Assembly (NCBI GenBank): GCA_030280995.1
Contig: JASXTE010000005.1
Span: 16,718,501 to 16,782,500 of the forward strand
Length of the DNA: 64,000 nucleotides
Source of the DNA: Hemileia vastatrix
Lineage: Eukaryota; Basidiomycota; Pucciniomycetes; Pucciniales; Zaghouaniaceae
Direction of reading: 5' to 3'
Both the position numbers and the translations under genes were made by a program. The notes under the pieces were generated by a model. The model worked only from the letters and a program-made list of their open reading frames with translations, was not told the DNA's origin and made no database searches. This document shows positions 1 through 11,900 of the stretch, piece after piece. Numbering within the stretch: the stretch's first letter is position 1; every line of letters begins with the position of its first letter.

Positions 1-192
1 TAAAAATAAACCTGAAGAAATTGTGGAAAAAGAAGATATTGAAAAAATACTCAAGAAAAGAATCCTTACTAAAGAGAAAGGAACTGAGTATTTATTAAGA
101 TTTAAGGGGAAATCAAATGAATTTTATAAATGGATACCTGAAAAAGTAATTTCAAATCTATCCTCCCTTCTTAAAAAATTTAAACAGAAATA
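1..192 (+). CDS. 3' end of B-family gag-pol (chromodomain tail), partial
   Basis: This is the last ~63 codons of a Ty3/Gypsy polyprotein whose body lies left of the window. It reads in one frame to TAA and matches the C-terminus of element B3 (49450-49637) with only a few changes (for example Asp to Tyr before KWIPEK, and Glu to Val after it). The segment contains the chromodomain-like motifs EYLLRFKGK and KWIPEK, followed by a Lys-rich tail ending KKFKQK. In chromoviruses a C-terminal chromodomain on integrase directs insertion to particular chromatin. The aromatic-cage positions look substituted here (Phe for the usual Trp before KG). No stop interrupts the visible part, but integrity upstream cannot be judged. 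Confidence 0.85.
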
Positions 193-374
193 AATTTCTG
201 TTAAAATATCTGAGGGGTTAAAAACCAGTACTCAAAATATTTTATTATGTTTTACTTTTTCAAAGAAATAATCTTTAATGAAAAAGAAGTTTCTGAATAC
301 CTGAAAAATAAAAATAAAATATAAAAAAAGTGTATGACTTATCATTTTTTTAATGTTTTTTTTGGGTGGGTGAG
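193..374 (+). other. 3' UTR and polypurine tract of the B element
   Basis: Untranslated sequence between the pol stop and the LTR, collinear with 49638-49818 of B3. It ends in a G-rich purine tract (GGGTGGGTGAG) touching the LTR, the expected primer for plus-strand DNA synthesis. An open frame on the minus strand here is AT-rich and unsupported. Confidence 0.75.
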
Positions 375-1864
375 TTTCAGCCTGGATATCCCCAGTAATA
401 AGTAAAAAGTACTTATAAGTTACTTTAAACACATGGACTATACATGGGAACAATAAAATAAAGCACACAAGCTGTATACATTAGTAAAAATTATGATAAA
501 ATATAATATATACCATTATAACAAATTATATACACACATATATCCACCATTTATAAGTCTTATTTACTTAATATAAAGTGGGAATATGTTAGAGTAATCT
601 TAAGAAGCTTAAATAAAAGGCTATAGAACTTTAAAGTAGACTTAAAGCTGTTCTTTTAATTGTTTTATGTAAAAATCAATAAATGCACTTTAAATCACTT
701 AAAAGTTGAGTATATGCACTATAAATTAAATAATATCAAAAATGCGTTTTGACAGATCATTTTGTATTAATTAGAACTATTGATTTGGCAAATCATATGC
801 ATAAAAACAACACTTTCAATTTTGATGTTTTTTATGCCAGAAATGGCTTCTGTGTATTGGCCACATACTGCCTGCATTTTTCCTGTGTGAATAGCTTCAT
901 TTTTAGAAAATTCAGATTTTTAAAACTATAATTACCCCACCTTCTGCACCCACTGTGGGGAATCACGCTAAAATATGCAACAGGCACTTATTTAGTATCC
1001 TAATTTAATTATAGGTGCATTGACCCTTATTATATGCACTAATATCATTAATAACCTCAAGCTTGGCGCTTTAATTCACTACCAGGCTTAAATTTTCTTA
1101 AAATAGTCAAGGTTTTCCTCATTCAAGTGCCTGCCAAGGACTGCATGTAGTTACCCCAAATTTCATGGCCTTTTTTGGGTTTTTAAGTGGTTTCTCAGTC
1201 AATTTTTGTTATTTTTGAATGGAAATTTCGCATTGTTTAATGTCCTTATTAGCCCCATCATTCCGACTATTAATTACTCCTAATATTGAGTAATGATTAG
1301 TCTTATTTTTCCCTTTTTAGTCTTTTATTTTAATGTATTACATGCATATACTCTCTATTTTGCTTATTCTTTATTTTTGATGGATTATCCCTATTACTAC
1401 AGGATTTTGGAGGGTGATATCATTCTAATTATGTTACTGGTCACTCTTTATGTTGTTGGAAATTTCTATTAGTTGGAATGAGGCCTCTTTAACTGTGTAT
1501 AGATCTGGTAAATCAAGGGGTTCATTGGGGGAGTTATTGTGTATGAAAAGAAGGGTTTTTGGTTTTGTTTTCTACATTCTTTATCATTACAATCAAATAT
1601 ATAACCAAAACAAGTACAATGCATATCAATAGCACCTATAAAGTCTTTGAATAGTATCTTACTTAGTAAATCTTTTTTTCTACCAATATAAGATTGTAAG
1701 CCATATATAATTAGTGAGATATAAATTACTGAGACCCTTATATTGAGTTATATTTTAAAACTAATTGGATTTGTATTACAGTATTCATATAGGAACATCA
1801 AACTAATCTAGAGAGCTTACCATTCAAGCTAGTTCATGTCTCTGTACTTGACCTCAGCCTGAAA
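375..1864 (+). repeat. B-family LTR (3' LTR of the left-edge element)
   Basis: About 1490 bp aligning end to end with the two 1500-bp LTRs of B3. The terminal TGTCAGCC is altered to TTTCAGCC and the terminal GCCTGACA to GCCTGAAA. It follows directly on a B polypurine tract, so it is the 3' LTR of the element entering from the left. It is clearly older than the B3 LTRs, with many substitutions and small indels. Short open frames inside it are not genes. Confidence 0.85.
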
Positions 1865-4800
1865 ACAAGTGATAAGTTGTGAAGTGTAAAGGATGAAATA
1901 AATGATCATCTTTCTAAAGTAAGTGAGTTACTTAATATTCCTCAGGATAGGCAAGCAAAAACTAACCAAAAGAACTGGAAAGAACTGGCCTGAATTAGAT
2001 AAGTACCCTTCTTTTGATGAGGATTTAAAGTCTGATTGGAAAAAATTCATTCAGAGAATTGATAACTTAAAATTTTCATACAAATTACCTGATGAAGAAA
2101 TTACATCAAAATTGATATCTTTATTTACATGTGTGTGGCCTTCTTATGGTTTGAATATTTGTTGGTTGAGTGACTTAATTACTCCTGGAATGAATGGAAG
2201 GTACTAATTGAAAGGCAATATGGTGGCCCAAAATTTAGAATCACTCAAAAAAGATTGTATGAGAAAACCAGATATCATCCAAATGCTGGAGATAAACCAA
2301 TAGTATTTTAAATGAATTTTATAAAAATCATGAAAGACATGGATCCATAGATTGATTATTATGAGTTGAAAGAGAAATAACATATAAATTTCCTATATCA
2401 GTTAGAGATATTATTGTAGCTAGAACTGAAACAGTCAGAGATAGTTCTAGATTTATTAATATATGCAGTGAAATATTTTTGAACCACAAAGATCAGTCAA
2501 GGTATAAAAATTATAAGAAAAATTTTGAGGTAGTAAAAGCTACTACAAAGAAGTTGCCAATAGAGAAGAAAAAACATACTGTTCCTCTTGTCCCTAAGAA
2601 AAAAGAAAGTAACACTTGCCATAAATGTAATAAACCTTTGGTAAAAGGTCATACTTGAAAGAAATGAATAAAGTTTCTTGAGCATTCACATGATTCTGAA
2701 CCTAGTAGTAATGAGGCAAAAAAGAGGAGTATAGTGAAGATTTTAAAAGTAACATATCTTACAGTGATGATAAAAATGAGATATATATATTAGAACAGGA
2801 TACAGTTTTCCTGAATGATGCAATAACTCTCATAGAAAAAATTCAACTTCCATTGAGGATTCTAAAGGTGTAAAATATAATTAAATCAAGATACTTACAA
2901 AATCACACCTAAAAGAGCGCCTTTGATAATATGTAGAAAAGAAATGAATGCCATTTTTTGAAGTGTAGCCACAGGTAGTGTAGTTTCTCTTAACACATTG
3001 ATGAAACTTGATAGTAAGTTTAAAGAGGAATCCGAACCTGTGCAGTCAAAGAACTGGAGAGTTTTGGATCTGTGTTATGTCCAATTAGAAATTGAAGTAA
3101 TGCTGTTTTCTTTAAATATAATAAAGGATATTTTAGAGATGCTAATTTGTAGTAATGGGTAATAATAATTACACTGATAATTTTATAGTGGGAAATTATT
3201 TTTAACTATCCTTGAAAATAATTATTTACAATTGATGTAAATGATAAAATAAAATTCAAGATATGTTCTGAAAATTCAGCTTATGCCATTTCTCCTAAAA
3301 ATAACAATTTTAAGGTGAAAGAACCACCTCTGAAGTGGTTAATTTAAAAATGAAATCCAAAAAGCCTCTTTAAGTCTTCACCTCTCAAAATTGAAGAAAA
3401 CAATATTTTGAGATCAATAAAATCTTATCCTATGGAATTTTCCCATGGTTCAAATGAAGTAAAATTTGTTAAAAACCATTAGATGAAGATATCCTTCAGT
3501 TGTGACTTGAATAATATTCCTGAAAGCTTAGAGAAGAAAAATTACTTATATTCTCCTACAAAAAGGAAATACACTGAAAAAATATTAAGATGTTGTTGAA
3601 AATGGGTATTGTAGAAAAAGTAGACACAACTCCTAAATATTGTGTAATATCACCAGTTTTAATTTTTTATGTAAAAGATAAGGAATGATTATGTGGTGAT
3701 TTTAGAGTATTAAATAAATCTACTTTTGATGATATTTATCCTCTTCTCTGGATAGCCTCTATCCATGCTGCATTACAAGAAGCAAAATGTATTTCCTGTC
3801 TGGATGAACACAAAGTTTACCATCAGATTCTTGTGAAGAAGAGTTTTAAGAACTACCTACTCATCAGGACACGCATGGGAATATATATATATTTGAGAAT
3901 GACTTTTGGCCTAAAGAATGCCCCTTTAGTCTTCCAAAAATTGGTGGATAGTGTTTTTTATCAGAACATGGTTGAAGGATGGCTCTTGGTATATATTGAT
4001 GACATCATAGTGATTTCCAAAACATATGATGAGAATTCAAAGCATCTGAGAAGATTATTTCAAAAAATGGATGAAATCAGAGTGAAAATAGCATTAAAGA
4101 AATGTAAATTTGGGTTTCAATCTATGAAAGTATTTGAAAATTTTGTATCCTTCTTACACATTTGTTTTTATCAGAATAAAGTGGCAAAAATAGAAAAATA
4201 TGATATGCTGAAAAATTTGAGCAATGTTTAAAGTTTTCTAGGTATGTATAGATATTGTAGCTAGTATATAAATAACAAAAAATCCATTTCAGACCTTTTA
4301 GATTCATTAATTAGGAAAAATGAAGCTTTCATTTGGAACAATGAAAAACAACATGACTTTAAAAAATTGAAGGAATGTTTAATGTCAGCTCCAATATTAG
4401 GGCTGCAAGATTTTAACCTCCCTTTTATCTTGTATACTGATTCAAGTTTTACAGGGTTAGGAGCTACTTTACAGCAAAAACATATAATAAATGGTAAATT
4501 ATATGAATTAGTAATGTTTTATACACCAGAACGTTAATAAAAAATGAATTAAGGTATGAAGCAACTGAAATGTAATATTTAGCCATTGTGTGGTCCTTGG
4601 ATAATCTTCATTACTATCTGGAGGTTTGGAAGTTTGAATTAATCACAGATTTTAGTGTGGTAAAATCATTTCTAAACATGAAAACACCTAATAGACACGT
4701 GTTTAGATGTAAACTAGCTGTACAAGAAAAAAGAAGAAGAATAAATATCACAAATAGAGCCAGAACATTTTATCTATAAGTTTTTTGAAAAATGATACTG

Positions 4801-6345
4801 ACAACCCAGAATAAGTGACTGAAAATGAGGTGATTCATATATTTGGAATTAATATTGTGAATTTAGATGAGGAATTTGTGTAAAAAAAATTGCAAAATTA
4901 TTCATCTGATACAGATTTGTCTAAATTTTCTACCATCTTAAAGATCCAACAAATTCCTCAATAAGTTCATTGATTAAAACCTTACCTCCAAAATATGAAA
5001 ATACCTAAGAAAATGGAAAATTCTCAATTGAAGATGGATATATATATATTACAGGAAGAAGGTTGTTAATGTAATAATTAGACCTCAATTTATGAAAGAG
5101 TTAATTTTAAGTATTTGACATGATGAAATTTTAGCTGGTCATTTTGATTTTAATAAAAAATCAACTAGAGCTAAAAATACAGCCTGGTTGATAAACATGA
5201 AAAAGATGTAAAAAAATACATTTACACATGAGACTCTAACCAAAAATCTAAAAAATTAACTGGTAAGAGATTAGGTTTTTACAAAAAAAAGAGCATCCAA
5301 AAGCCCCAAGAGAAATTATAATAATGGACTTTGTGAATTTAGCAGGAAAAGAAGGCTATAATTCTTTCTGTGTTATTGTGGATAGACTAACAAAAGTGTG
5401 TAAGTTTATTCCTACCCATAATGAGGTATCTGAAAAAGATTTTGAATTGTCATGGTGGACTCAGATGATAAACACTTCTGGATATTTCAAAGCTATAATC
5501 TCTTATGCAAACTAAAAATTTACTTCAGAATTCTTGACATCTTTGATAAAATTTCCAGGGCGTCAATTGAAATGGTCTACAGCAAACCATCCAAAAACTG
5601 ATGGGCTAGCTGAGAGAATGATTCAGACTCTAAAGGATATGAAAAGAAGATATTATTTCTTTGTATTAGAATACAAAAAAAATGTGAAATTTACTTACAA
5701 ATGAGTAACATTGATTCATGGCCTTGAAAATTGTTATAATAGAACAACTTATTCAGTAACAGAGAGGAAAAAAATTTGAACTCTGGATGATGTATGTTCC
5801 AAATACACCAGTAAACCTTTTAAATGAATTCCTAAGGCTAGAAATAAAATCTGGTACTAAATCATTCATTCATATTTGACAGATGTGTAGAAAGCATGCT
5901 GAAGAATGCATTCAAGAAGCATTTGAGAATGAAAAGAAAAGAAGGGATAAATCCCAAAAAGAATTTGAATTTAAAAAGGGAGATGAAGACCATATTTCAA
6001 CACTTAATTTTAACTTATTAGATAAATTTAAATTAAAATTTCCTTTTGTGGGATCTTATTTAGTCAAAAAAGTGGTTATTAACAATGATTCAGAAATAAT
6101 ACTCTATTCCCCATATGATAGGAAACATCATCTCATTAATAAAACCTGACCATTCAATTAATATTTTTTAATTTCAAAAAAGAAGAGGAAGGCCTGAAAG
6201 AATCCTGAAGAACTTGTGGAAAAAGTAGAGATGGAAAAAATACTGAAGAAAGAATTCTTACTTTAGAGAAAGGAAATGAGTATTTGTCAAGATACAAAGG
6301 AAAATAAAGTGAATTTTATAGGTAGATACCTGAAAATTAAATTTC
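1865..6345 (+). pseudogene. Decayed, 5'-truncated B-family gag-pol
   Basis: From about 1885 the sequence is homologous to B3 from the end of gag onward; the leader, ORF1 and most of gag are absent. Domain order is preserved: gag domain (about 1970-2480), knuckle with CHKCNKP near 2620, protease region near 2950, reverse transcriptase with YIDD near 3990, RNase H near 4430-4700, integrase near 5080-5660, and chromodomain remnant near 6200-6345. Dozens of frameshifts and stops interrupt it, so no product is possible. At about 1943 it has CAG where B3 has a TAG, which shows that the B3 stop is a mutation and not a family feature. The body starts immediately after a B LTR and has no 3' LTR, suggesting a tandem element trimmed by deletion or recombination. 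Confidence 0.85.
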
Positions 6346-6730
6346 AAACCACTTTGGATAATGTGCAACTGGCTAGAAGACATTGTTCAACATCAATTTT
6401 ATTTCCTATGAAAGGTCAAAACCTTATTCAAAAATTTATCAGAAAAACAAGTAAAAACTGGTTCAAAAGGGCCAAATTCAAGACATTCAAAAAATGAAGT
6501 GAAAATAATACAAGAACTAATGAGCAAACTGAACTTTATTTTTCAGAAATATTTCAAGTAATAAATAATGGTGAAAAAATTGACACATTTTTAATTTAAA
6601 AAACTTTTTTTCACTCATGAAATGCTACAAAATTTTAGAGCTCTACAAGTGGATGTAGTCTTACCATTTGGAATAGCAAAGCCTCCACAGCCTCTGGGGG
6701 GAAAAACTGGGAGGTTGATAGCAGCAAAGT
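6346..6730 (+). other. Unassigned 385-bp spacer
   Basis: AT-rich sequence between the B remnant and C1. I see no supported gene or repeat. The last five bases, AAAGT (6726-6730), are the left target duplication of C1. Confidence 0.6.
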
Positions 6731-7531
6731 TGTCAGCCGGGCTACTAGACTTACCTGGTAAAATAATTAATTATTTTACTGAGGTGAAGCCACGCCTTTT
6801 TTAAAATACTTATTAATTAATTATTTAAAATTTACTTATATATTACTTGCAACCAACTAAGCTAATCATATTAAGTAGTGTAAATAATTAATTTAAGTAA
6901 GTGTCCCATACATCTTTACTCCCTAACACCATGCTCAATAGTGCAGATGATTGGGAATAAAAATTAATAATAAAATTATAATAAAAAAACCTTAAAATTA
7001 TTATATTACTTCATTGAGAGGTCTGAAATTCCGTGAAATCAATATAATTAACTTAAATGTGTTGTAATTAATTGTGACAGTTTAAGGGAACTCATACTTT
7101 ATTACTAATAAAATTGATGCCCTTGTTGACGTACCAATTAATTTATTTTCTTATGTCATATATATACTCCTTTTAGTCATCTTCTTTCTCACATTCTTAC
7201 AGTAGATGGTTTAAATTCCATGTCTTTATTTCCCTCATGTTTTGCCTATAAAAGGCCCTCACTTTTGTGCTTTTAAAATTCATTCCTTATTTACTTATTT
7301 TATTATAACTACATACAAAACTATTTATTATTATTTTAGTATTTACATTAAAGCCATAATTCTAAACTTTTAAATTGAATAGAAATTATACCTTTACCTC
7401 TTATTATTATTTGAGTAAAAATCTTTAAAAAGATAAGAGAAATATGTACCAATTTTGAATCCTTTGAAATCCAGTGTTGCCATCCTTGGAACTCCTTGAA
7501 AACTCTTCTAGACTTGAAGGACCACCCAACA
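6731..7531 (+). repeat. 5' LTR of C1
   Basis: Starts TGTCAGCC and ends CCCAACA; 801 bp, the same length as its partner at 14073-14873. It carries a TATA box (TATAAAA, 7247-7253) and shares a U5 TTCTAGAC motif with families A and B. Confidence 0.92.
7247..7253 (+). promoter_or_regulatory. TATA box in the C1 5' LTR
   Basis: TATAAAA in the context GCC-TATAAAA-GGCC about 285 bp before the LTR end. The same context occurs in A-family LTRs (33871, 51537, 63259), so it is probably the retrotransposon core promoter. Confidence 0.6.
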
Positions 7532-7533
7532 AC

Positions 7534-7546
7534 TGGAGGCCTTTCC
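7534..7546 (+). other. Candidate primer-binding site of C1
   Basis: TGGAGGCCTTTCC begins two bases after the LTR end. It opens with the TGG expected opposite a tRNA CCA end and matches the A/B version TGGGGACCTTTCC at 11 of 13 positions. I did not identify the primer tRNA. Confidence 0.6.
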
Positions 7547-8368
7547 AAATCGTCAATGGCGCATCAATTACTTGAGGCCGGAGAGCGTGGGGACCATCAC
7601 CATTTGAGGTATCTATAAGGAAAAGTCAACAATGAAAACAACGAACGTCATATATCACATGATTAAAAATTTTGCTGCAAACGGGAATCAAACTGGGCTC
7701 CAATACTTATGTTCATGTATTGACTAAAAGTCATATTTTTTGTGGTAATTATTGAAACTAATATTTGTGGGTCACTTTGTACTCTTCACTCTCTACATAT
7801 TTCCTTTTTACTCAGCACTCTGTAAGTGGCATTAATTTGCTCATTTAACAGGGGGAGGTGTCTAGTAACTTGGAATTGAATTTTTTATTATTATTTATTT
7901 TCTTTTTCCTAGTTGACAAAGATACAGAAATTGTGTTCTTAGTCTTAGAAGTAATAAATTATATTTTTAAAAAAAATTATACATTTTAATTTTCAGTTGA
8001 CTTTTCTCCTGATATATTTTAATTTTATTTGTTCCAGTTGACAAATTGTCCTGACAATAAACTTTTTTCTAAAATTCATATTTAATATTTCAGTAGACAT
8101 TCAGTACTGTTAATTATTTAATTTTCAGTTGATTTAAAATCCTGATAATAATTATCATAAAATTGTTAATAAAAAAATTTAAATTTAATTCTTCAGTTGA
8201 TTATTATATAATCCTGGTTTTAAATTGTTTTGAATTAATAAATTGATTATTATTTTAGTTGATTTTATCCTGAAGAATTTTATATTATTATTTTTCTTTT
8301 AAAAAAAATTAAAAATACAAACTAATTCATCTTATTGTCTCCCTCCCTCATTTCAGTAAAAGTTAGAA
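7547..8368 (+). promoter_or_regulatory. Long leader of C1 with tRNA-like and YAGTTGAY repeats
   Basis: Non-coding leader of about 0.8 kb. It holds an antisense-tRNA-like segment (about 7670-7710, with GGGAATCAAACTGGGCTCC), a donor-like CTGTAAGTGG near 7826, a conserved TTCCTAGTTGAC near 7907, and then a degenerate array of CAGTTGA-type motifs at about 7996, 8036, 8092 (CAGTAGAC), 8127, 8195 and 8257. Most are preceded by a T-run, and several are followed by TCCTG. The array recurs in C2, so it is a family feature and not random AT-rich sequence. Confidence 0.6.
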
Positions 8369-8996
8369 ATAACTGATCAAGGTGTCTCTGCTGCACATGA
8401 AGAGGAATTGGATTTAATTGATTATGATGAGGCTACTTCTGTGAGTTCTCAGTTAACTTGACAATTATCTCAAATTAATCAATCATTTCCCCAATCAGGA
8501 TGTAGAGATGGAGGAAGTGGATATTCTGGTAGAAACAACTCAGGAACAGAAACCTGTAATAAACCCCCCAGAAAAACTTCCAAAAGGCTTCAAAATAAAA
8601 AAGATTCCACTACCTCAACAAGTAAAGAACCTTTCAACACACATAAAAAAATTAAGGACAGAAAACTTGAGATTGAGGTCAAGAGTAGATGCTCTAGAGG
8701 AAAAGGTTAGAAAGATAGATGCTTTTCTTCAAGAGAAGAGGAGACCTCCTCCCCCCAGGAATCTTCAACAATTGGCTCCCCAGCAGCCAGAGAAAGTGGA
8801 AGTATCTAAGTGGCAGTGGGATTGGCTGAACACTCAGTGGGATTACCTGTCTCAAAATCAACACACTCAATTGCCCCAAGCAGGTCCATCAAGACCCAGC
8901 CAAGTCAACTTCACACCTCCTCACCCCTATCAAGGAGGAAGAAGAAGAAAAAAAATAAGATCTTGCGCAGAAAACCTTGGTAAGCCCCTCTATTGA
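8369..8996 (+). pseudogene. C1 ORF1: spliced leader-proximal gene (coiled coil, WQWDW)
   Basis: Exon 1 (8369-8440, 24 codons) begins at ATA where an ATG is expected and encodes a segment ending LIDYDEATS. The intron 8441-8498 (58 nt) runs from GTGAGT to CAATCAG. Exon 2 starts GAT GTA GAG ATG (DVEM) and stays open to about 8990. It encodes PKGFKIKKIPLPQQ, a heptad-rich coiled-coil region (about residues 60-110 of the spliced product), a proline-rich linker (RRPPPP), SKWQWDWL, GPSRP and PPHPYQGGRRRKK. A 1-nt slip in an A-run near 8950 probably moved it off the family ending Lys-Pro-Trp-stop, which is still visible as CCT TGG TAA at 8975-8983. The gag frame across this exon contains stops (8459, near 8707 and near 8809), unlike in A and B3. 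No known family was recognised; function unknown. Confidence 0.6.
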
Positions 8997-11900
8997 TTCT
9001 CAAGTACCATTTCTTGTAACTAATTCAGTTCCTTCAGGTAATTCTGGAAGAGGAGATGAGAATGTGAGACCTGTAGAGGCTGAGAATAATAGACAAATTA
9101 CTCAAATTTCAAATGTATCTAATCCTTTAGTGTATCTGCCTTTTTCCAGGAGGTGGAGATAAATAAGATGAATCTGAAAATATTGAATGACCATTTTTCA
9201 TCTTTTCAAAATAAAAATCAGTCATATTATGCAACAATCAATGAGAGTTTATCTAGTCTTCCAAGAGTGAAAACCAGACTAACAACCATTGAGGAGAAAT
9301 TGAACTCATTTTTTAATGATCAAAAATATCCTGACATTTCTTTGAAGGAACATATAGTACAGGATGCTCCAAGGTTACCTGTGGCTAGTTTATCTAAAGA
9401 AAATAAGTTCCAGAAATACATGTTGATACCCCTGAGTTTCCATCAAAAATTGATGATGCACCAGGATCTTCAACAGAGAAATTAAACAATGAGATTACTG
9501 CACAACTAGAGAAGTTACAGCTGCTCCTTACTCAGAAACAAGCTGGTACTAAGGAGACTCCTTAAAATCAAAAGAATTGGCCAAGACTTGACCAGTACCC
9601 AAAATTTGATGGTGATTCTTCCTCTGATTGGCAGAAATTTATTTGCAGAATTGATAACTTAAAAAATTCTTACAAACTCCCAGATGAGGAAATTGTGTCT
9701 AAGTTAATTTATTTGTTTACCAATTTTGTCCTAATGTGGTATGAATCTGTTCTCCTGGACAGAAATGACTACTCATGGGAAGATTGGAAAATATTGATTA
9801 AAGCACAATTTGGTGGCTCCAAGTTCAGAATGACTCAACAAAGGCAGTATGAGGAAACTAGATATAGCTCTTCAACTGATAAACCTATTTAATTCTTAAA
9901 AAAACTTGTAAAAATATTGAGGGCAATGGACCCAAATATGGAGTTTGAGTTATGGAAGGACAGGATGCTTTATAAATTACCAATGTCTTTGAGAGACTTG
10001 ATAGTGGCTAGGACTGAGTTCTCCAGAGAGCCCTCTTCTTTCATTAATACTTGTGATGAGCTCCTTCTAAACAACAAGTATAATGCCAGAAGATTCATTC
10101 CTAGAACCCTTTTGGAGAAATCCTCCAATTACCAACAGAAATCTCTGGAAAATGTTGTTAAACCTCCTGCCCCTGTTGCACCAAAAAATTATGCAACCAA
10201 CATTTGCTTCAAGTGCAAAAATCCTTGGCAGAAAGGCCATGTTTGTGACAAGAGGATAAATCTTGTTGAACAAACTGAGGAGAAGGCTGATGACACAATA
10301 GAACTGGATGTTACTTCAAGTGATTGTGCCCCGAAATATTTAATATGAATCTCAACAAGAAATCTTGATGCTTCAAGAAGATATTCATTATTAAAATACT
10401 ATTGATATTGATAATAATGATTTATCTACAGTTGAGGATCCTGAGATCATAATTAACATTGAGGATAGCTCAATTGTAATTGCCCCTCTCAAAGTACCAA
10501 ACTTGATCAATGGAACCAGCATGGAAGTTGTTCTGGATTCTGGAGCTGGAGGAAGTGTAGTATCTGAAAAAGCACTTGATTCAGTGGATCAAGACTATAA
10601 ATCAAAACTGATGCCTATCACTTTTGAAAATTGGAGAGGTTATGGCTCTGTTTTGTCCTTCATTGTTAAATACAAGGCCATAGTATTTTTTAAATATAAC
10701 AATGGTTTTGTAAGAGCTATTTGTGATTTTTTTGTCATGAAAAATGATAATTTAAGCAGTTGGTTCATCATAGGAAATGACATTTTAACCAAATATGGCA
10801 TAAAATTAGATCCTTTAAACCAATGCTTCACAATGGGGATAAATGGGAAGAGAAAATTTAAGTTTTCCTCCCCCAAAAAATTATTAAACCCAGAATTGAA
10901 CACATGTAATTCTGTGGTTCAATATAAAAGAAGGTCTACAAAATAAATGCATGCCCTTATGTCTGAAATTGACAATGCCTCTTTTGGAGAACAACTTTCT
11001 GGTGAGGATAAAGATTCCATCATTAAATTGAAAAAATCTTTTCCTATGGCCTTTGCTAATGGGTCACATGAACTGGGATTAGTTAAAGAAGAAATGAAAC
11101 TTTCATTGTCTTGTCCATTAACTGATATAAAACCTAGCTTAAAGAAGAAGCCTTATCCTGCTTCTCCCACAAAGAGAAAAGATATTGAAGACAATATCTC
11201 TACCCTATTAAAAATGAATATTATTTAAAGGTAGTTGAAACACCTAAATATTGTGTTATCTCAACTGTCCTAATTTCTTATGAGAAAGATAAAGCCAGGT
11301 TATGTGGAGATTATAGAGCACTAAATACTTATATTGTTGATGATATCTATCATTTGCCTAGAATTAGTTCTATACATGCTACCTTACAGGGTGTTAAATA
11401 TATCAGCTGTTTGGATGGTAATAAATGATATCACCAGGTACCTGTTGAGAAAAATTCTCAGAATTTTCTGATGATTTCTACTCATATGGGTATTTATAAG
11501 TATGTTAGGATGCCATTTGGACCTAAAAATGCCCCTTCAGTTTTTCAAAAAGTCATGGATAACACATTCCATCAGGAGATAATTCAAGGATGGCTGATGG
11601 TTTATATTGATGATATCATTATATTCTCAAAAACATTTGACAACCATCTCAACCACCTGTGTAAAGTGTTCCAAAAAATGGATGAGATAAATATGACACT
11701 TGCTTTGAAGAAATGTAAATTTGGTTTCCATTCTTTAAAATTTCTTGGTCATGTTGTTTCAGGCTTACAGATATGTGTTGACCAAAACAAAGTGGCAGCC
11801 ATACAACAGGTGAAGGCTCCTACTACAGTTAGAGAGCAACAGAGTTTTTTGGGAATGCGTGGATACTATAGACAGTATATTAAAAATTACCAAGTCATAG

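Noticed and set aside
7990..8280. CRISPR-like array in the C1 leader
   Set aside because: The repeats are short (about 8 nt core), degenerate and irregularly spaced in a eukaryotic retrotransposon leader.
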